Source: an uncultured Granulicatella sp.
Lineage (GTDB): Bacteria; Bacillota; Bacilli; Lactobacillales; Aerococcaceae
DNA: 39,351 nucleotides
Direction of reading: 5' to 3'
Assembly: GCF_938030755.1 (NCBI RefSeq)
Contig: NZ_CALHIF010000062.1
Span: 1 to 39,351 of the forward strand
The notes under the pieces were generated by a model. That model searched no databases. It had not been told where the DNA came from and worked only from the letters and a program-made list of their open reading frames with translations. This document shows, piece after piece, positions 14,913 to 23,315 of this stretch (positions within the stretch are counted from its first letter, which is position 1; every line of letters starts with the position of its first letter). The translations under genes were made by a program, and so were the position numbers.

Positions 14913-15311
14913 ATGGTTATGACAGATCCAATCGCGGATTTCTTAACTCGTATTCGTAACGCGAACATGGTTCGTCACGAATCACTAGAAGTTCCGTCAT
15001 CAAACATGAAAGTTGCTATTGCAAACATCTTAAAAGCTGAAGGATTCATCAAAGATTTCTCAGTTGAAGAAGATGGTAAACAAGGCATCATGAAAGTGTT
15101 CTTGAAATATGGAAAAAATAACGAACGTGTAATCACAGGCTTGAAACGTATTTCTAAACCTGGTTTACGTGTTTATGCTAAAACAGGTGAAGTTCCTAAA
15201 GTATTAAATGGTTTAGGAATTGCAATTGTGTCAACATCTGAAGGTGTTATCACAGATAAAGAAGCAAGAGCTAAAAACGTAGGTGGAGAAGTTCTAGCGT
15301 ACGTTTGGTAA
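14913..15311 (+). CDS. rpsH: 30S ribosomal protein S8
   Basis: 16S central-domain binder. In E. coli it is the repressor of the spc operon; no equivalent site was checked here. 132 residues, MVMTDPIADFLTRIRNAN. AAAGGAGG is best spaced for ATG 14913; ATG 14919 is the alternative. C-terminal motif GGEVLAYVW intact. Confidence 0.97.
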   Translation: MVMTDPIADFLTRIRNANMVRHESLEVPSSNMKVAIANILKAEGFIKDFSVEEDGKQGIMKVFLKYGKNNERVITGLKRISKPGLRVYAKTGEVPKVLNGLGIAIVSTSEGVITDKEARAKNVGGEVLAYVW

Positions 15312-15337
15312 TCTAGTAAATAAGGAGGTGCAGCCAA

Positions 15338-15874
15338 GTGAGCCGTATCGGAAATAAACCAGTCGTTATTCCAGCAGGAGTAACAGTAGACTTAAAGGAC
15401 AACACAGTTACTGTAAAAGGTCCTAAAGGTGAATTAACTTATACATTCAACCAAAACATTTCTTTAGAGCAACGCGAAGGTGAAGTAGTATTCACTCGTC
15501 CAGATGATTCAAAAGAAAACAAAACAATCCACGGAACAACTCGCGCAGTATTCAACAACATGGTAGTTGGAGTTACTGATGGATTCCAAAAAGAATTGGA
15601 ATTAATCGGGGTTGGGTATCGTGCTCAATTACAAGGTAAAAAACTTGTATTAAACGTTGGATATTCTCATCCAGTGGAGTTCACTCCAGAAGAAGGTATC
15701 GAAATCGAAGTTCCTTCAAATACAAAAGTAATCGTTAAAGGTTATGACAAACAAAAAGTTGGCGAATTAGCTGCTAACATTCGTGGCGTACGTCCTCCAG
15801 AACCTTATAAAGGTAAAGGAATTCGTTACGTTGATGAATTTGTACGTCGTAAAGAAGGTAAAACAGGTAAATAA
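15338..15874 (+). CDS. rplF: 50S ribosomal protein L6
   Basis: Binds near the sarcin-ricin loop, at the factor-binding site. 178 residues from GTG 15338 (MSRIGNKPVVIPAGV) after AAGGAGGTG. The C-terminal signature RPPEPYKGKGIRY is intact. The stop codon lies inside a terminator-like hairpin (15865-15896). Confidence 0.97.
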   Translation: MSRIGNKPVVIPAGVTVDLKDNTVTVKGPKGELTYTFNQNISLEQREGEVVFTRPDDSKENKTIHGTTRAVFNNMVVGVTDGFQKELELIGVGYRAQLQGKKLVLNVGYSHPVEFTPEEGIEIEVPSNTKVIVKGYDKQKVGELAANIRGVRPPEPYKGKGIRYVDEFVRRKEGKTGK

Positions 15875-15896
15875 TTTTAGCGATTATTTACCTTTT
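15865..15896 (+). terminator. terminator-like hairpin spanning the rplF stop codon
   Basis: AGGTAAATAAT (15865-15875) and ATTATTTACCT (15883-15893) pair perfectly over 11 bases with loop TTTAGCG, followed by TTT. It lies inside the spc operon, so full termination is unlikely. Attenuation, pausing or mRNA processing is possible. Confidence 0.5.
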
Positions 15897-15940
15897 GTTG
15901 CGCTTGATGCAGCATGATTAATTAATAAGAGGTGAAAATT

Positions 15941-16297
15941 GTGATTACAAAACCAGACAAAAATAAAGTGCGTCAAACTCGTCACGCACGTGTTCGTCGC
16001 AAAATTTCTGGTACTGCTGAGTGCCCACGCTTGAACGTTTTTCGTTCTAACAAAAACATCTACGCTCAATTAATTGATGACGTAGCGGGTGTGACGCTAG
16101 CAAGTGCCTCTACTTTAGATACTAATGTAGAAAACGGAACAAAAACTGAGGAAGCTTCTGCTGTAGGTAAATTAATTGCAGAACGCGGACTTGAAAAAAA
16201 TATTAAGAAAGTAGTCTTTGACCGTGGTGGATACTTATACCATGGACGTGTAAAAGCTTTAGCTGAAGCAGCACGTGAAAATGGACTAGTATTCTAG
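15941..16297 (+). CDS. rplR: 50S ribosomal protein L18
   Basis: 5S rRNA-binding protein. 118 residues from GTG 15941 (MITKPDKNKVRQTRHARV), the family start. AGAGGTG (15928-15934) fits this start, whereas the in-frame GTG at 15932 lies within the binding site. The preceding 66-base gap is the longest in the spc segment before secY and holds the rplF hairpin. Confidence 0.95.
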   Translation: MITKPDKNKVRQTRHARVRRKISGTAECPRLNVFRSNKNIYAQLIDDVAGVTLASASTLDTNVENGTKTEEASAVGKLIAERGLEKNIKKVVFDRGGYLYHGRVKALAEAARENGLVF

Positions 16298-16318
16298 GAA
16301 AAGGAGGATCCACAATTC

Positions 16319-16819
16319 ATGGTTAATGTTGATGCAAGAAACTTAGAATTAGAAGATCGTGTTGTTGCGATTAACCGCGTTACAAAAGTTGTAAAAGGTG
16401 GACGTCGTTTACGTTTTGCTGCTTTAGTAGTTGTCGGTGACCATAATGGACATGTTGGTTTCGGTACTGGTAAAGCTCAAGAAGTACCAGAAGCTATTCG
16501 TAAAGCTATTGAAGATGCTAAGAAAAACCTTATTGAAGTTCCAACTAGTGGTTCTACAATTCCTCACGAAGTTATCGGTCGTTTCTGCGGTGGTAACGTA
16601 TTGTTAAAACCAGCTCAAGCCGGTTCAGGAATTGCTGCAGGTGGACCAGTTCGTGCCGTTGTTGAATTAGCAGGTATTTCAGACGTAACTTCAAAATCTT
16701 TAGGTTCTAACACACCAGTTAACATGGTACGTGCTACAATCGAAGGATTAAAACAATTAAAACGTGTTGAAGATGTTGCTGCTTTACGTGGCAAATCAGT
16801 TGAAGAACTTTTAGGATAA
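16319..16819 (+). CDS. rpsE: 30S ribosomal protein S5
   Basis: Decoding-fidelity protein at the mRNA entry. 166 residues. The spectinomycin-site loop VTKVVKGGRRLRFAALVVVG is wild type, followed by FGTGKAQEVPEAIRKA. AAAGGAGG is 12 bases from ATG 16319, a slightly long spacing; the N-terminus MVNVDARNLELEDRV still fits the family. Confidence 0.97.
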   Translation: MVNVDARNLELEDRVVAINRVTKVVKGGRRLRFAALVVVGDHNGHVGFGTGKAQEVPEAIRKAIEDAKKNLIEVPTSGSTIPHEVIGRFCGGNVLLKPAQAGSGIAAGGPVRAVVELAGISDVTSKSLGSNTPVNMVRATIEGLKQLKRVEDVAALRGKSVEELLG

Positions 16820-16832
16820 GGAGGACATTATA

Positions 16833-17012
16833 ATGGCAGAATTAAAGATTACTTTAAAGAAAAGCTTGATTGGACGTCCTCAAAACCAAATCGATACTTG
16901 TAAAGCATTAGGCTTAACAAAAATTCGTTCAACAGTTGTTAAACCAGCTAACGTAGCAATTAAAGGTATGGTTAACACAGTTTCACATTTAGTGGATGTT
17001 GAGGAAGTTTAA
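16833..17012 (+). CDS. rpmD: 50S ribosomal protein L30
   Basis: 59 residues translated by me from ATG 16833: MAELKITLKKSLIGRPQNQ, then ALGLTKIRSTVV and MVNTVSHLVDVEEV, matching the small L30 family. TAAGGAGG (16818-16825) is ideally placed, its TAA being the rpsE stop. It fills the otherwise empty gap between rpsE and rplO in standard order. Confidence 0.95.
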   Translation: MAELKITLKKSLIGRPQNQIDTCKALGLTKIRSTVVKPANVAIKGMVNTVSHLVDVEEV

Positions 17013-17043
17013 TTTAAAACTTATAAGAGGAGGTGCCCAGAAC

Positions 17044-17484
17044 ATGAAACTTCATGAATTACAACCAGCTGAAGGTTCTCGTAAAGAACGTAACCGTGTT
17101 GGTAGAGGTCAAGGTTCAGGAAATGGTAAAACTGCTGGACGCGGAAGCAAAGGTCAAAAAGCTCGTTCAGGCGGTGGCGTTAGATTAGGATTTGAAGGTG
17201 GACAAACTCCATTATTCCGTCGTATTCCAAAACGTGGTTTCCAAAATATTAATCGTAAAGAATATGCAGTTGTAAATCTTGAAACATTAAATCGTTTTGA
17301 AGATGGTCAAGAAGTAACTGCGGCTGTACTAGTTGAGGCCGGTATCGTTAAAAACGAAAAAGACGGTATTAAAGTGTTAGCTAATGGTAAACTTGAACGC
17401 AAGTTAACTGTAAAAGCAAATAAATTCTCGCAAGCAGCAAAAGAAGCTATTGAAGCTGCAGGTGGAACTGTAGAGGTGATCTAA
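17044..17484 (+). CDS. rplO: 50S ribosomal protein L15
   Basis: Late-assembly 23S binder. Start at ATG 17044 (MKLHELQPAEGSRK), with AGAGGAGGTG at 17027-17036; an upstream in-frame ATG at 16996 lies inside rpmD and is rejected. 146 residues with the Gly-rich RNA-binding arm GRGQGSGNGKTAGRGSKGQ. The stop overlaps secY as TAATG. Confidence 0.96.
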   Translation: MKLHELQPAEGSRKERNRVGRGQGSGNGKTAGRGSKGQKARSGGGVRLGFEGGQTPLFRRIPKRGFQNINRKEYAVVNLETLNRFEDGQEVTAAVLVEAGIVKNEKDGIKVLANGKLERKLTVKANKFSQAAKEAIEAAGGTVEVI

Positions 17485-18782
17485 TGTTCACTCTACTAAA
17501 AAATGCTGTTCAAATGAAGGAAATTAGAAATCGTCTATTATTTACATTAATGATTCTAATTATCTTTCGTATTGGATCACAAGTAACGGTTCCTGGTGTA
17601 AATGCTGGAGCAATTCAAACATTTGCAACTACAGGAATCTTCGGGTTGTTAAATACATTTAGCGGTGGTGCATTATCAAACTTCTCATTATTCTCAATGG
17701 GTGTTTCACCATATATCACTGCTTCGATTGTTGTTCAATTGTTACAAATGGATCTCTTACCGACATTCGTTGAATGGTCTAAACAAGGGGAAGTTGGTCG
17801 ACGTAAATTAAATACAGCAACGAGATATTTAACAATTGTTATTGGATTTTTCCAAGCTTATGCAATTTCATTTGGATTTAATGTTTGGTCAAATTATGGC
17901 TTAATTAATAATCCAGGGATTAAAACATTTTTAATGATTGCGCTTGTGTTAACAGCTGGTTCAATGTTCCTTACATGGTTAGGGGACATGATAACCGTTA
18001 AGGGGATTGGAAATGGTGTTTCTGTTCTAATCTTCGCAGGTATTGTAGCAAGAATGCCGCATGATATTTATGAATTCTATGTAAAACAAATTCAAGGTCG
18101 TGCAGATACTGAATTATATCGTGCAATAGGATTCACGGTTGCATTGATTGTAGCGATTGTTTTAGTCGTTATGTTAGTAGTTTATATTGAACAAGCACAA
18201 CGTCGCTTACCAATTTCCTACTCAAAACGTGCAACAGGATCAAGTGAAACATCTTGGTTACCATTAAAAATCAACTCTGCAGGGGTAATTCCTGTTATCT
18301 TTGCTAGTTCATTCATGACATTACCATCGACGATTTTAAGTCTTTATGCTAATGATCATAGTGAGTCTGGCTGGTACCAAATTGCAACTAACATTTTTGA
18401 TTTTACTAAGCCTGCGGGTGCAACATTATACACAGTGTTAATTGTTGTGTTTACATTCTTCTATGCTTTCGTTCAGGTTAACCCTGAGAAAGTAGCAGAA
18501 AACTTACAGAAATCTGGTGGTTACATCCTAAGTGTTCGTCCAGGTAAAGATACTGAATCATTTGTTTCAAGTACATTACTACGATTGAGTACAGTAGGTG
18601 CTCTTTACTTAGGAGGTATTTCAATTCTTCCTATGGTGGCTGCAGCATTGTGGAACTTACCAAGAGGATTGATGCTAGGTGGTACAAACCTTCTAATCGT
18701 TGTCGGGGTTGCTTTAGAAATCAGCCGACAAATTGAAGGTCGTACGATTAAACGTAAGTATAAAGGATTTATTGAGGAATAA
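17484..18782 (+). CDS. secY: preprotein translocase subunit SecY
   Basis: Channel subunit of the Sec translocon in the cytoplasmic membrane, working with SecE, SecG, SecA and the ribosome. 432 residues with ten hydrophobic segments. The plug/TM2 region GLLNTFSGGALSNFSLFSMG and the cytosolic loop LPISYSKRATGSSETSWLPL are recognisable. Its ATG overlaps the rplO stop by one base, coupling membrane translocon synthesis to ribosomal proteins. Confidence 0.97.
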   Translation: MFTLLKNAVQMKEIRNRLLFTLMILIIFRIGSQVTVPGVNAGAIQTFATTGIFGLLNTFSGGALSNFSLFSMGVSPYITASIVVQLLQMDLLPTFVEWSKQGEVGRRKLNTATRYLTIVIGFFQAYAISFGFNVWSNYGLINNPGIKTFLMIALVLTAGSMFLTWLGDMITVKGIGNGVSVLIFAGIVARMPHDIYEFYVKQIQGRADTELYRAIGFTVALIVAIVLVVMLVVYIEQAQRRLPISYSKRATGSSETSWLPLKINSAGVIPVIFASSFMTLPSTILSLYANDHSESGWYQIATNIFDFTKPAGATLYTVLIVVFTFFYAFVQVNPEKVAENLQKSGGYILSVRPGKDTESFVSSTLLRLSTVGALYLGGISILPMVAAALWNLPRGLMLGGTNLLIVVGVALEISRQIEGRTIKRKYKGFIEE

Positions 18783-18791
18783 CAGATTAAT

Positions 18792-18819
18792 TGACAAGAT
18801 GCAGTAATGCGTTTTGTCA
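18792..18819 (+). other. hairpin between secY and adk
   Basis: TGACAAGATGCA (18792-18803), loop GTAA, TGCGTTTTGTCA (18808-18819): 12 pairs including two wobbles. No T-run follows, so it is not a classic terminator. It may protect or process mRNA. Confidence 0.45.
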
Positions 18820-18849
18820 GTTCCTCAGTTATGATTCTAGGAGGCAACT

Positions 18850-19503
18850 ATGAACATTATTTTAATGGGCTTACCTGGTGCAGGTAAAGGCACTCAAGCT
18901 GAAAAAATCGTTGCTACATACGGAATTCCACATATTTCAACAGGAGATATGTTCCGTGCTGCTATGCAACAACAAACTGAATTAGGTCTGAAAGCTAAAT
19001 CATTTATGGATAAAGGCGAATTAGTACCTGATGAAGTAACAAACGGCATTGTAAAGGAACGTTTACAACAAGCCGATACAGAAAAAGGATTCTTATTGGA
19101 CGGTTTCCCACGTACTCAGGCACAAGCGGAAGCACTAGACAAAATCATGGAAGAATTAAATCGCTCAATTGATGCAGTGATTAATATCGAAGTGAACCCA
19201 GAGATCTTAATGCAACGTCTAACAGGAAGAATTATTTGTCGCAACTGTGGATCAACTTACCACAAAACAAATAACCCTCCTAAAGTAGAAGGTACATGTG
19301 ATCGTTGTGGTTCTCATGATTTCTATCAACGTGAAGACGATAAACCTGAAACAGTGGAAAATCGAATTCAAATTAACATTGAACAATCAAAACCAATCTT
19401 AAACTACTATAATGCAAAAGGCTTATTACGTAATGTTGATGGAGAAAGCGGCATTGACAATCTCTTCAAAACAATTCAATCAATTATGGGCGAACCTCGC
19501 TAG
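18850..19503 (+). CDS. adk: adenylate kinase
   Basis: Converts ATP + AMP to 2 ADP in the cytosol. 217 residues. P-loop GLPGAGKGT (7-15), LLDGFPRT (82-89), and a LID domain with four cysteines (C130, C133, C150, C153) that should bind a structural zinc, as in Gram-positive kinases. TAGGAGG lies 6 bases before ATG 18850. Lies between secY and infA; the map gene often found here in Bacillus is absent. Confidence 0.97.
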   Translation: MNIILMGLPGAGKGTQAEKIVATYGIPHISTGDMFRAAMQQQTELGLKAKSFMDKGELVPDEVTNGIVKERLQQADTEKGFLLDGFPRTQAQAEALDKIMEELNRSIDAVINIEVNPEILMQRLTGRIICRNCGSTYHKTNNPPKVEGTCDRCGSHDFYQREDDKPETVENRIQINIEQSKPILNYYNAKGLLRNVDGESGIDNLFKTIQSIMGEPR

Positions 19504-19518
19504 GAACTGCCTGTTATC

Positions 19519-19548
19519 TTGCATTTATGGTAGCTAAAATGGTATACT
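19519..19548 (+). promoter_or_regulatory. internal promoter upstream of infA
   Basis: TTGCAT (19519-19524), 18-base spacer, TATACT (19543-19548) with TGG before it (extended -10). It would give independent transcription of the alpha segment (infA, rpmJ, rpsM, rpsK, rpoA, rplQ). The 19549-19605 leader shows no strong hairpin. Confidence 0.8.
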
Positions 19549-19620
19549 TAGAAAGTTAGATAACGGTAGAAGTCCGTCAAATAATCCGTAAAAACTTTTT
19601 ACAAGTAAGGAGGATGAGAC

Positions 19621-19839
19621 ATGGCAAAGGAAGACGTAATTGAAATTGAAGGTATTGTTAATGAAACATTACCGAATGCGATGTTCAAGGTCGAACTTGA
19701 AAACGGTCATGAGGTTTTAGCGCATGTATCTGGAAAAATCCGGATGCACTACATTAAAATTTTACCAGGCGATAAAGTTACGGTTGAATTATCACCGTAT
19801 GATTTAACGCGTGGAAGAATCACGTATCGCTTTAAATAA
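19621..19839 (+). CDS. infA: translation initiation factor IF-1
   Basis: Binds the 30S A site during initiation. 72 residues, a single OB fold, MAKEDVIEIEGIVNETLP through GKIRMHYIKILPGDKV. TAAGGAGG precedes ATG 19621. First gene behind the internal promoter. Confidence 0.98.
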   Translation: MAKEDVIEIEGIVNETLPNAMFKVELENGHEVLAHVSGKIRMHYIKILPGDKVTVELSPYDLTRGRITYRFK

Positions 19840-19874
19840 TGGACTCCGTTAATGAAATAGAGGAGGGAACTTAA

Positions 19875-19988
19875 ATGAAAGTTAGAGCATCAGTAAAACC
19901 AATTTGCGAAAAATGTAAAGTTATTAAACGCAATGGTAAAGTTATGGTGATTTGTCAAAATCCCAAACATAAACAACGTCAAGGATAA
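19875..19988 (+). CDS. rpmJ: 50S ribosomal protein L36
   Basis: 37 residues translated by me: MKVRASVKPICEKCKVIKRN and then GKVMVICQNPKHKQRQG. The zinc-binding set C11, C14, C27, H32 is complete, so this is the zinc (C+) form. AGAGGAGGG lies upstream of ATG 19875. Standard position between infA and rpsM. Confidence 0.96.
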   Translation: MKVRASVKPICEKCKVIKRNGKVMVICQNPKHKQRQG

Positions 19989-20011
19989 TATATAAGGAGG
20001 TACTCATTAGT

Positions 20012-20377
20012 ATGGCTCGTATTGCAGGTGTGGATATTCCACGTGAAAAACGTGTTGTTATTTCTTTAACCTATATTTACGGTATCGGTGTTACTACTTC
20101 AAAACAAATTTTAGCTGCTGCTAATGTTAATGAAGATACTCGTGTTCGCGATTTAACGAATGATGAGTTAGACCGTATCCGTGCTGAAGTGGATAAACTA
20201 AAAATTGAAGGTGACTTACGTCGTGAAGTGAACTTGAACATCAAACGTTTGATGGAAATCGGTTCATACCGTGGAGTTCGCCATCGTCGTGGTTTACCAG
20301 TTCGTGGACAAAATACAAAAAATAATGCTCGTACTCGTAAAGGCCCAGCTAAGGCTATTGCAGGTAAGAAAAAATAA
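20012..20377 (+). CDS. rpsM: 30S ribosomal protein S13
   Basis: Head protein forming intersubunit bridges with L5 and touching the P-site tRNA. 121 residues, MARIAGVDIPREKRVVISLT, with SYRGVRHRRGLPVRGQNTKN and a basic tail. TAAGGAGG precedes the ATG. Confidence 0.97.
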   Translation: MARIAGVDIPREKRVVISLTYIYGIGVTTSKQILAAANVNEDTRVRDLTNDELDRIRAEVDKLKIEGDLRREVNLNIKRLMEIGSYRGVRHRRGLPVRGQNTKNNARTRKGPAKAIAGKKK

Positions 20378-20404
20378 TTTAGAGAAGAAGGAGGTTAATT
20401 CTTC

Positions 20405-20791
20405 ATGGCAAAGAAAGTTGTACGCAAACGCCGCGTGAAAAAGAATATTGAATCTGGTGTAGCACACATCCGTTCAACATTTAATAATACAATTGTTATG
20501 ATTACAGACGTTCATGGTAATGCTGTTTCATGGTCTTCTGCAGGTGCTTTAGGATTTAAAGGTTCTAAAAAATCAACACCATTTGCTGCTCAAATGGCTG
20601 CTGAATCTGCTGCAAAAGGTTCAATGGAGCACGGAATGAAAACTGTAGAAGTTTCTGTTAAAGGTCCTGGTTCAGGTCGTGAAGCTGCTATTCGTTCATT
20701 ACAAGCTACAGGTTTAGAAGTGACAGCAATTCGTGACGTAACACCAATCCCTCATAATGGATGTCGTCCTCCAAAACGCCGTCGTGTGTAA
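20405..20791 (+). CDS. rpsK: 30S ribosomal protein S11
   Basis: Platform protein near the E-site codon. 128 residues. HIRSTFNNTIVMITD and GPGSGREAAIRSLQATGLEV are the conserved core; the end PHNGCRPPKRRRV is typical. GAAGGAGG lies about 9 bases upstream. Confidence 0.97.
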   Translation: MAKKVVRKRRVKKNIESGVAHIRSTFNNTIVMITDVHGNAVSWSSAGALGFKGSKKSTPFAAQMAAESAAKGSMEHGMKTVEVSVKGPGSGREAAIRSLQATGLEVTAIRDVTPIPHNGCRPPKRRRV

Positions 20792-20860
20792 TGGATTGTT
20801 ATTGTTGAATTTTGTCGGACAATCGCACATTGAACGAACGTTTTGAAAGGGGTAAAAAAC

Positions 20861-21808
20861 ATGATCGAAATTGAAAAACCAAAAATTGAGACGATTGAAG
20901 TCAGCGAAGATGCAAAATTTGGTAAATTCGTTGTTGAGCCACTTGAACGCGGTTATGGTACTACCTTAGGGAATTCATTACGCCGAATCTTATTATCGTC
21001 ACTCCCTGGTACTGCAGTAACAGATATCCAAATGGATGGCGTTTTACATGAATTTTCAACAATAGATGGCGTAGTTGAAGATGTAGCTGCAATCATTTTA
21101 AATATTAAAAAAATTGCGCTTAAATCTTTCGGTGAAGATGAAAATAAAGTATTAGAAATTGATGTTAAAGGACCAGCAGTTGTAACTGCAGGCGATATCA
21201 AACACGATAGCGACATTCAAGTTCTAAACCCTGATTTATACATTTGTACAGTAGCAGAAGGTCATCACTTCCACGTTCGTATGAACGCTAAAAATGGTCG
21301 TGGGTATGTTCGCTCTGAATACAATAAATCTGAAAATATGCCAATTGGTGTTATTCCAATTGATTCTATTTATACTCCGATTAGTAAAGTGAACTACCAA
21401 GTAGAGAACACTCGTATTGGTCAAAAAAATGTTTATGACAAACTAACTCTTGATGTATGGACAGATGGTTCTATCGCACCTCAAGATGCTATTAGTTTAG
21501 CAGCTCGTATTTTAACAGAGCACTTGAATATTTTTGTTAACTTAACAAATGAAGCACTTCCTATAGAAATCATGGTCGAAAAAGAAGAAACTCAAAAAGA
21601 ACGTCTTCTTGAAATGACTATTGAAGAATTAGATTTATCAGTTCGTTCTTATAACTGCTTGAAACGTGCTGGAATTAATACAGTACATGAATTAACAAGC
21701 AAATCAGAAGCTGAAATGATCAAAGTTCGCAACTTAGGTCGTAAATCTCTAGAAGAAGTAAAACAAAAACTAATCGATTTAAATTTAGACTTACGTCGTG
21801 AAGACTAA
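20861..21808 (+). CDS. rpoA: RNA polymerase alpha subunit
   Basis: Scaffold for RNA polymerase assembly; its C-terminal domain contacts UP elements and activators. 315 residues from ATG 20861 (MIEIEKPKIETIEVSE). An upstream in-frame TTG (20843) overlaps the GAAAGGGG binding site and is rejected. N-terminal dimerisation domain to about 230 (FVVEPLERGYGTTLGNSLRR), linker, then the C-terminal domain (SVRSYNCLKRAGINTV, RNLGRKSLEEV). Confidence 0.97.
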   Translation: MIEIEKPKIETIEVSEDAKFGKFVVEPLERGYGTTLGNSLRRILLSSLPGTAVTDIQMDGVLHEFSTIDGVVEDVAAIILNIKKIALKSFGEDENKVLEIDVKGPAVVTAGDIKHDSDIQVLNPDLYICTVAEGHHFHVRMNAKNGRGYVRSEYNKSENMPIGVIPIDSIYTPISKVNYQVENTRIGQKNVYDKLTLDVWTDGSIAPQDAISLAARILTEHLNIFVNLTNEALPIEIMVEKEETQKERLLEMTIEELDLSVRSYNCLKRAGINTVHELTSKSEAEMIKVRNLGRKSLEEVKQKLIDLNLDLRRED

Positions 21809-21840
21809 TAGAAACTCTTAAGAAGGAGGAATATTATAAA

Positions 21841-22221
21841 ATGGCTTATCGTAAATTAGGACGTACAAGTTCACAACGTAAAGCGTTACTACGTGACTTG
21901 ACAACAGACTTAATTATTAACGAACGTATCGTTACTACTGAAGCTCGTGCTAAAGAAATTCGTTCTACTGTAGAAAAAATGATTACTTTAGGTAAACGTG
22001 GTGACTTACATGCTCGTCGTCAAGCAGCTGCATTTGTTCGTAACGAAGTTGCAGATGTTCGTGAAGAAGACGAAAAAATCGTTGTTGAAACAGCGTTGCA
22101 AAAATTATTTAATGATTTAGCTTCTCGTTACAACGAACGTCAAGGTGGATACACTCGTATTCTTAAAACAGAACCTCGTCGTGGCGATGCTGCACCAATG
22201 GTTATCATTGAATTAGTTTAA
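21841..22221 (+). CDS. rplQ: 50S ribosomal protein L17
   Basis: Surface protein by the exit tunnel. 126 residues, MAYRKLGRTSSQRKALLRDL; the middle is extended, as in other Firmicutes. GAAGGAGG precedes the ATG. Last gene of the ribosomal superoperon, followed by hairpins. Confidence 0.97.
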   Translation: MAYRKLGRTSSQRKALLRDLTTDLIINERIVTTEARAKEIRSTVEKMITLGKRGDLHARRQAAAFVRNEVADVREEDEKIVVETALQKLFNDLASRYNERQGGYTRILKTEPRRGDAAPMVIIELV

Positions 22222-22308
22222 TATAACATTCAATCGAACACTTTTCGATGGTTGAAAAGAGCGTCATGATGGTAATAATCATCTTGCTTTGTAAGATGGG
22301 AAGTCTGA

Positions 22309-22335
22309 GGCTACTGAATGGTAGCCTTATTCTTT
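22309..22335 (+). terminator. rplQ terminator
   Basis: GGCTAC (22309-22314), loop TGAATG, GTAGCC (22321-22326), then TTATTCTTT. An additional hairpin CATCTT/AAGATG lies just upstream (about 22280-22298). Confidence 0.65.
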
Positions 22336-22389
22336 CCTTGATTATTTAGTCTAGCTCGCTGCCTTCCCGTCATTCATTTGGCGGGGAAG

Positions 22390-22418
22390 CACTTCATCGT
22401 ATTAAAGTGTGTTTTTTT
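22390..22418 (+). terminator. second terminator-like hairpin before ecfA1
   Basis: CACTT (22390-22394) and AAGTG (22405-22409) with a 10-base loop, then TG and seven Ts. The short stem makes it weak alone. A GC-rich stem CTTCCC...GGGGAAG lies immediately 5' (about 22362-22389). AT-rich sequence 22419-22453 may hold the ecfA1 promoter, but no pair of elements stands out. Confidence 0.5.
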
Positions 22419-22472
22419 ATTTTATACATATTTTTTTATATCATACATAGAATAAGGAAAGGGGTGTCGTTA

Positions 22473-23315
22473 TTGAATCAGACTATTATTGAGTTAGAAG
22501 ATATTCATTATCGTTATCATGAAGACGATGCCAGAGAAGCCCTTGCAGGAGTTTCACTAGAAATTCGACGAGGTGAATGGTTAGCAATTATTGGTCATAA
22601 TGGATCTGGGAAATCTACTTTGGCTAAAGTTATGAATGGTTTGATTGAAGCAAATAAAGGCTCCGTTATTGTAAATGGAAAAACGTTAACTGAAGAGACC
22701 GTATTTGATGCAAGAAGAACAGTTGGAATGGTCTTCCAAAATCCTGATAATCAATTTGTGGGGACTACTGTGGAAGATGATATTGCTTTTGGGTTGGAAA
22801 ATATTGGACTTCCTCGAGAAGAAATGCTCGAACGTGTAACCAAAGTTCTTGATATGGTGAAAATGTCTGAATTCCGGACGAAAGAACCAGCTCGCTTATC
22901 AGGTGGGCAAAAACAAAGAGTAGCCATTGCGGGAGTAACGGCATTAGAACCTGAAGTAATTATTTTAGATGAAGCAACATCGATGTTAGATCCAAAAGGG
23001 CGTTTAGAAGTGATTTCGACAATTCAAAAGCTTCATAAAGAAAAGAAGATTACCGTTATTTCTATTACACATGATTTGGATGAAGCAGCTCAAGCAGACA
23101 GAGTTGTTTTGATGGAGCAAGGTCAAATTCAACAAATTGGGACTCCAAAGGAAATTTTCAAATTAGGATCCAAACTAGTTGAAAAAGGATTAGATGTTCC
23201 TTTTGCTGAGAAACTGATAGAAGCTCTTCGTGAAAGAGGAATAAATGTCCCTGAGGAGTATTTAGATGAGGAAGGATTGGTGGAGTGGTTATGGACATCC
23301 GTTTTAACGAAGTAA
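22473..23315 (+). CDS. ecfA1: ECF transporter ATPase subunit EcfA1
   Basis: First ATPase of the energy-coupling module that powers interchangeable vitamin-binding S components. 280 residues from TTG 22473. AAGGAAAGGGG (22454-22464) fits this start, and the protein then begins LNQTIIELEDIHYRYHED as the family does; the upstream in-frame GTG (22407) lies in the terminator hairpin. Walker A GHNGSGKS, Q-loop MVFQNPDNQ, signature LSGGQKQR, Walker B VIILDEATSMLD, H-loop ITHD. Overlaps ecfA2 by 25 bases. No S component is adjacent, so this is the shared (group II) arrangement. Confidence 0.94.
   Translation: MNQTIIELEDIHYRYHEDDAREALAGVSLEIRRGEWLAIIGHNGSGKSTLAKVMNGLIEANKGSVIVNGKTLTEETVFDARRTVGMVFQNPDNQFVGTTVEDDIAFGLENIGLPREEMLERVTKVLDMVKMSEFRTKEPARLSGGQKQRVAIAGVTALEPEVIILDEATSMLDPKGRLEVISTIQKLHKEKKITVISITHDLDEAAQADRVVLMEQGQIQQIGTPKEIFKLGSKLVEKGLDVPFAEKLIEALRERGINVPEEYLDEEGLVEWLWTSVLTK

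Noticed and set aside
22407..22472. Longer EcfA1 start at GTG 22407 giving a hydrophobic N-terminus
   Set aside because: That start lies in a terminator-like hairpin, has no ribosome binding site, and the extra residues do not fit the ATPase family.
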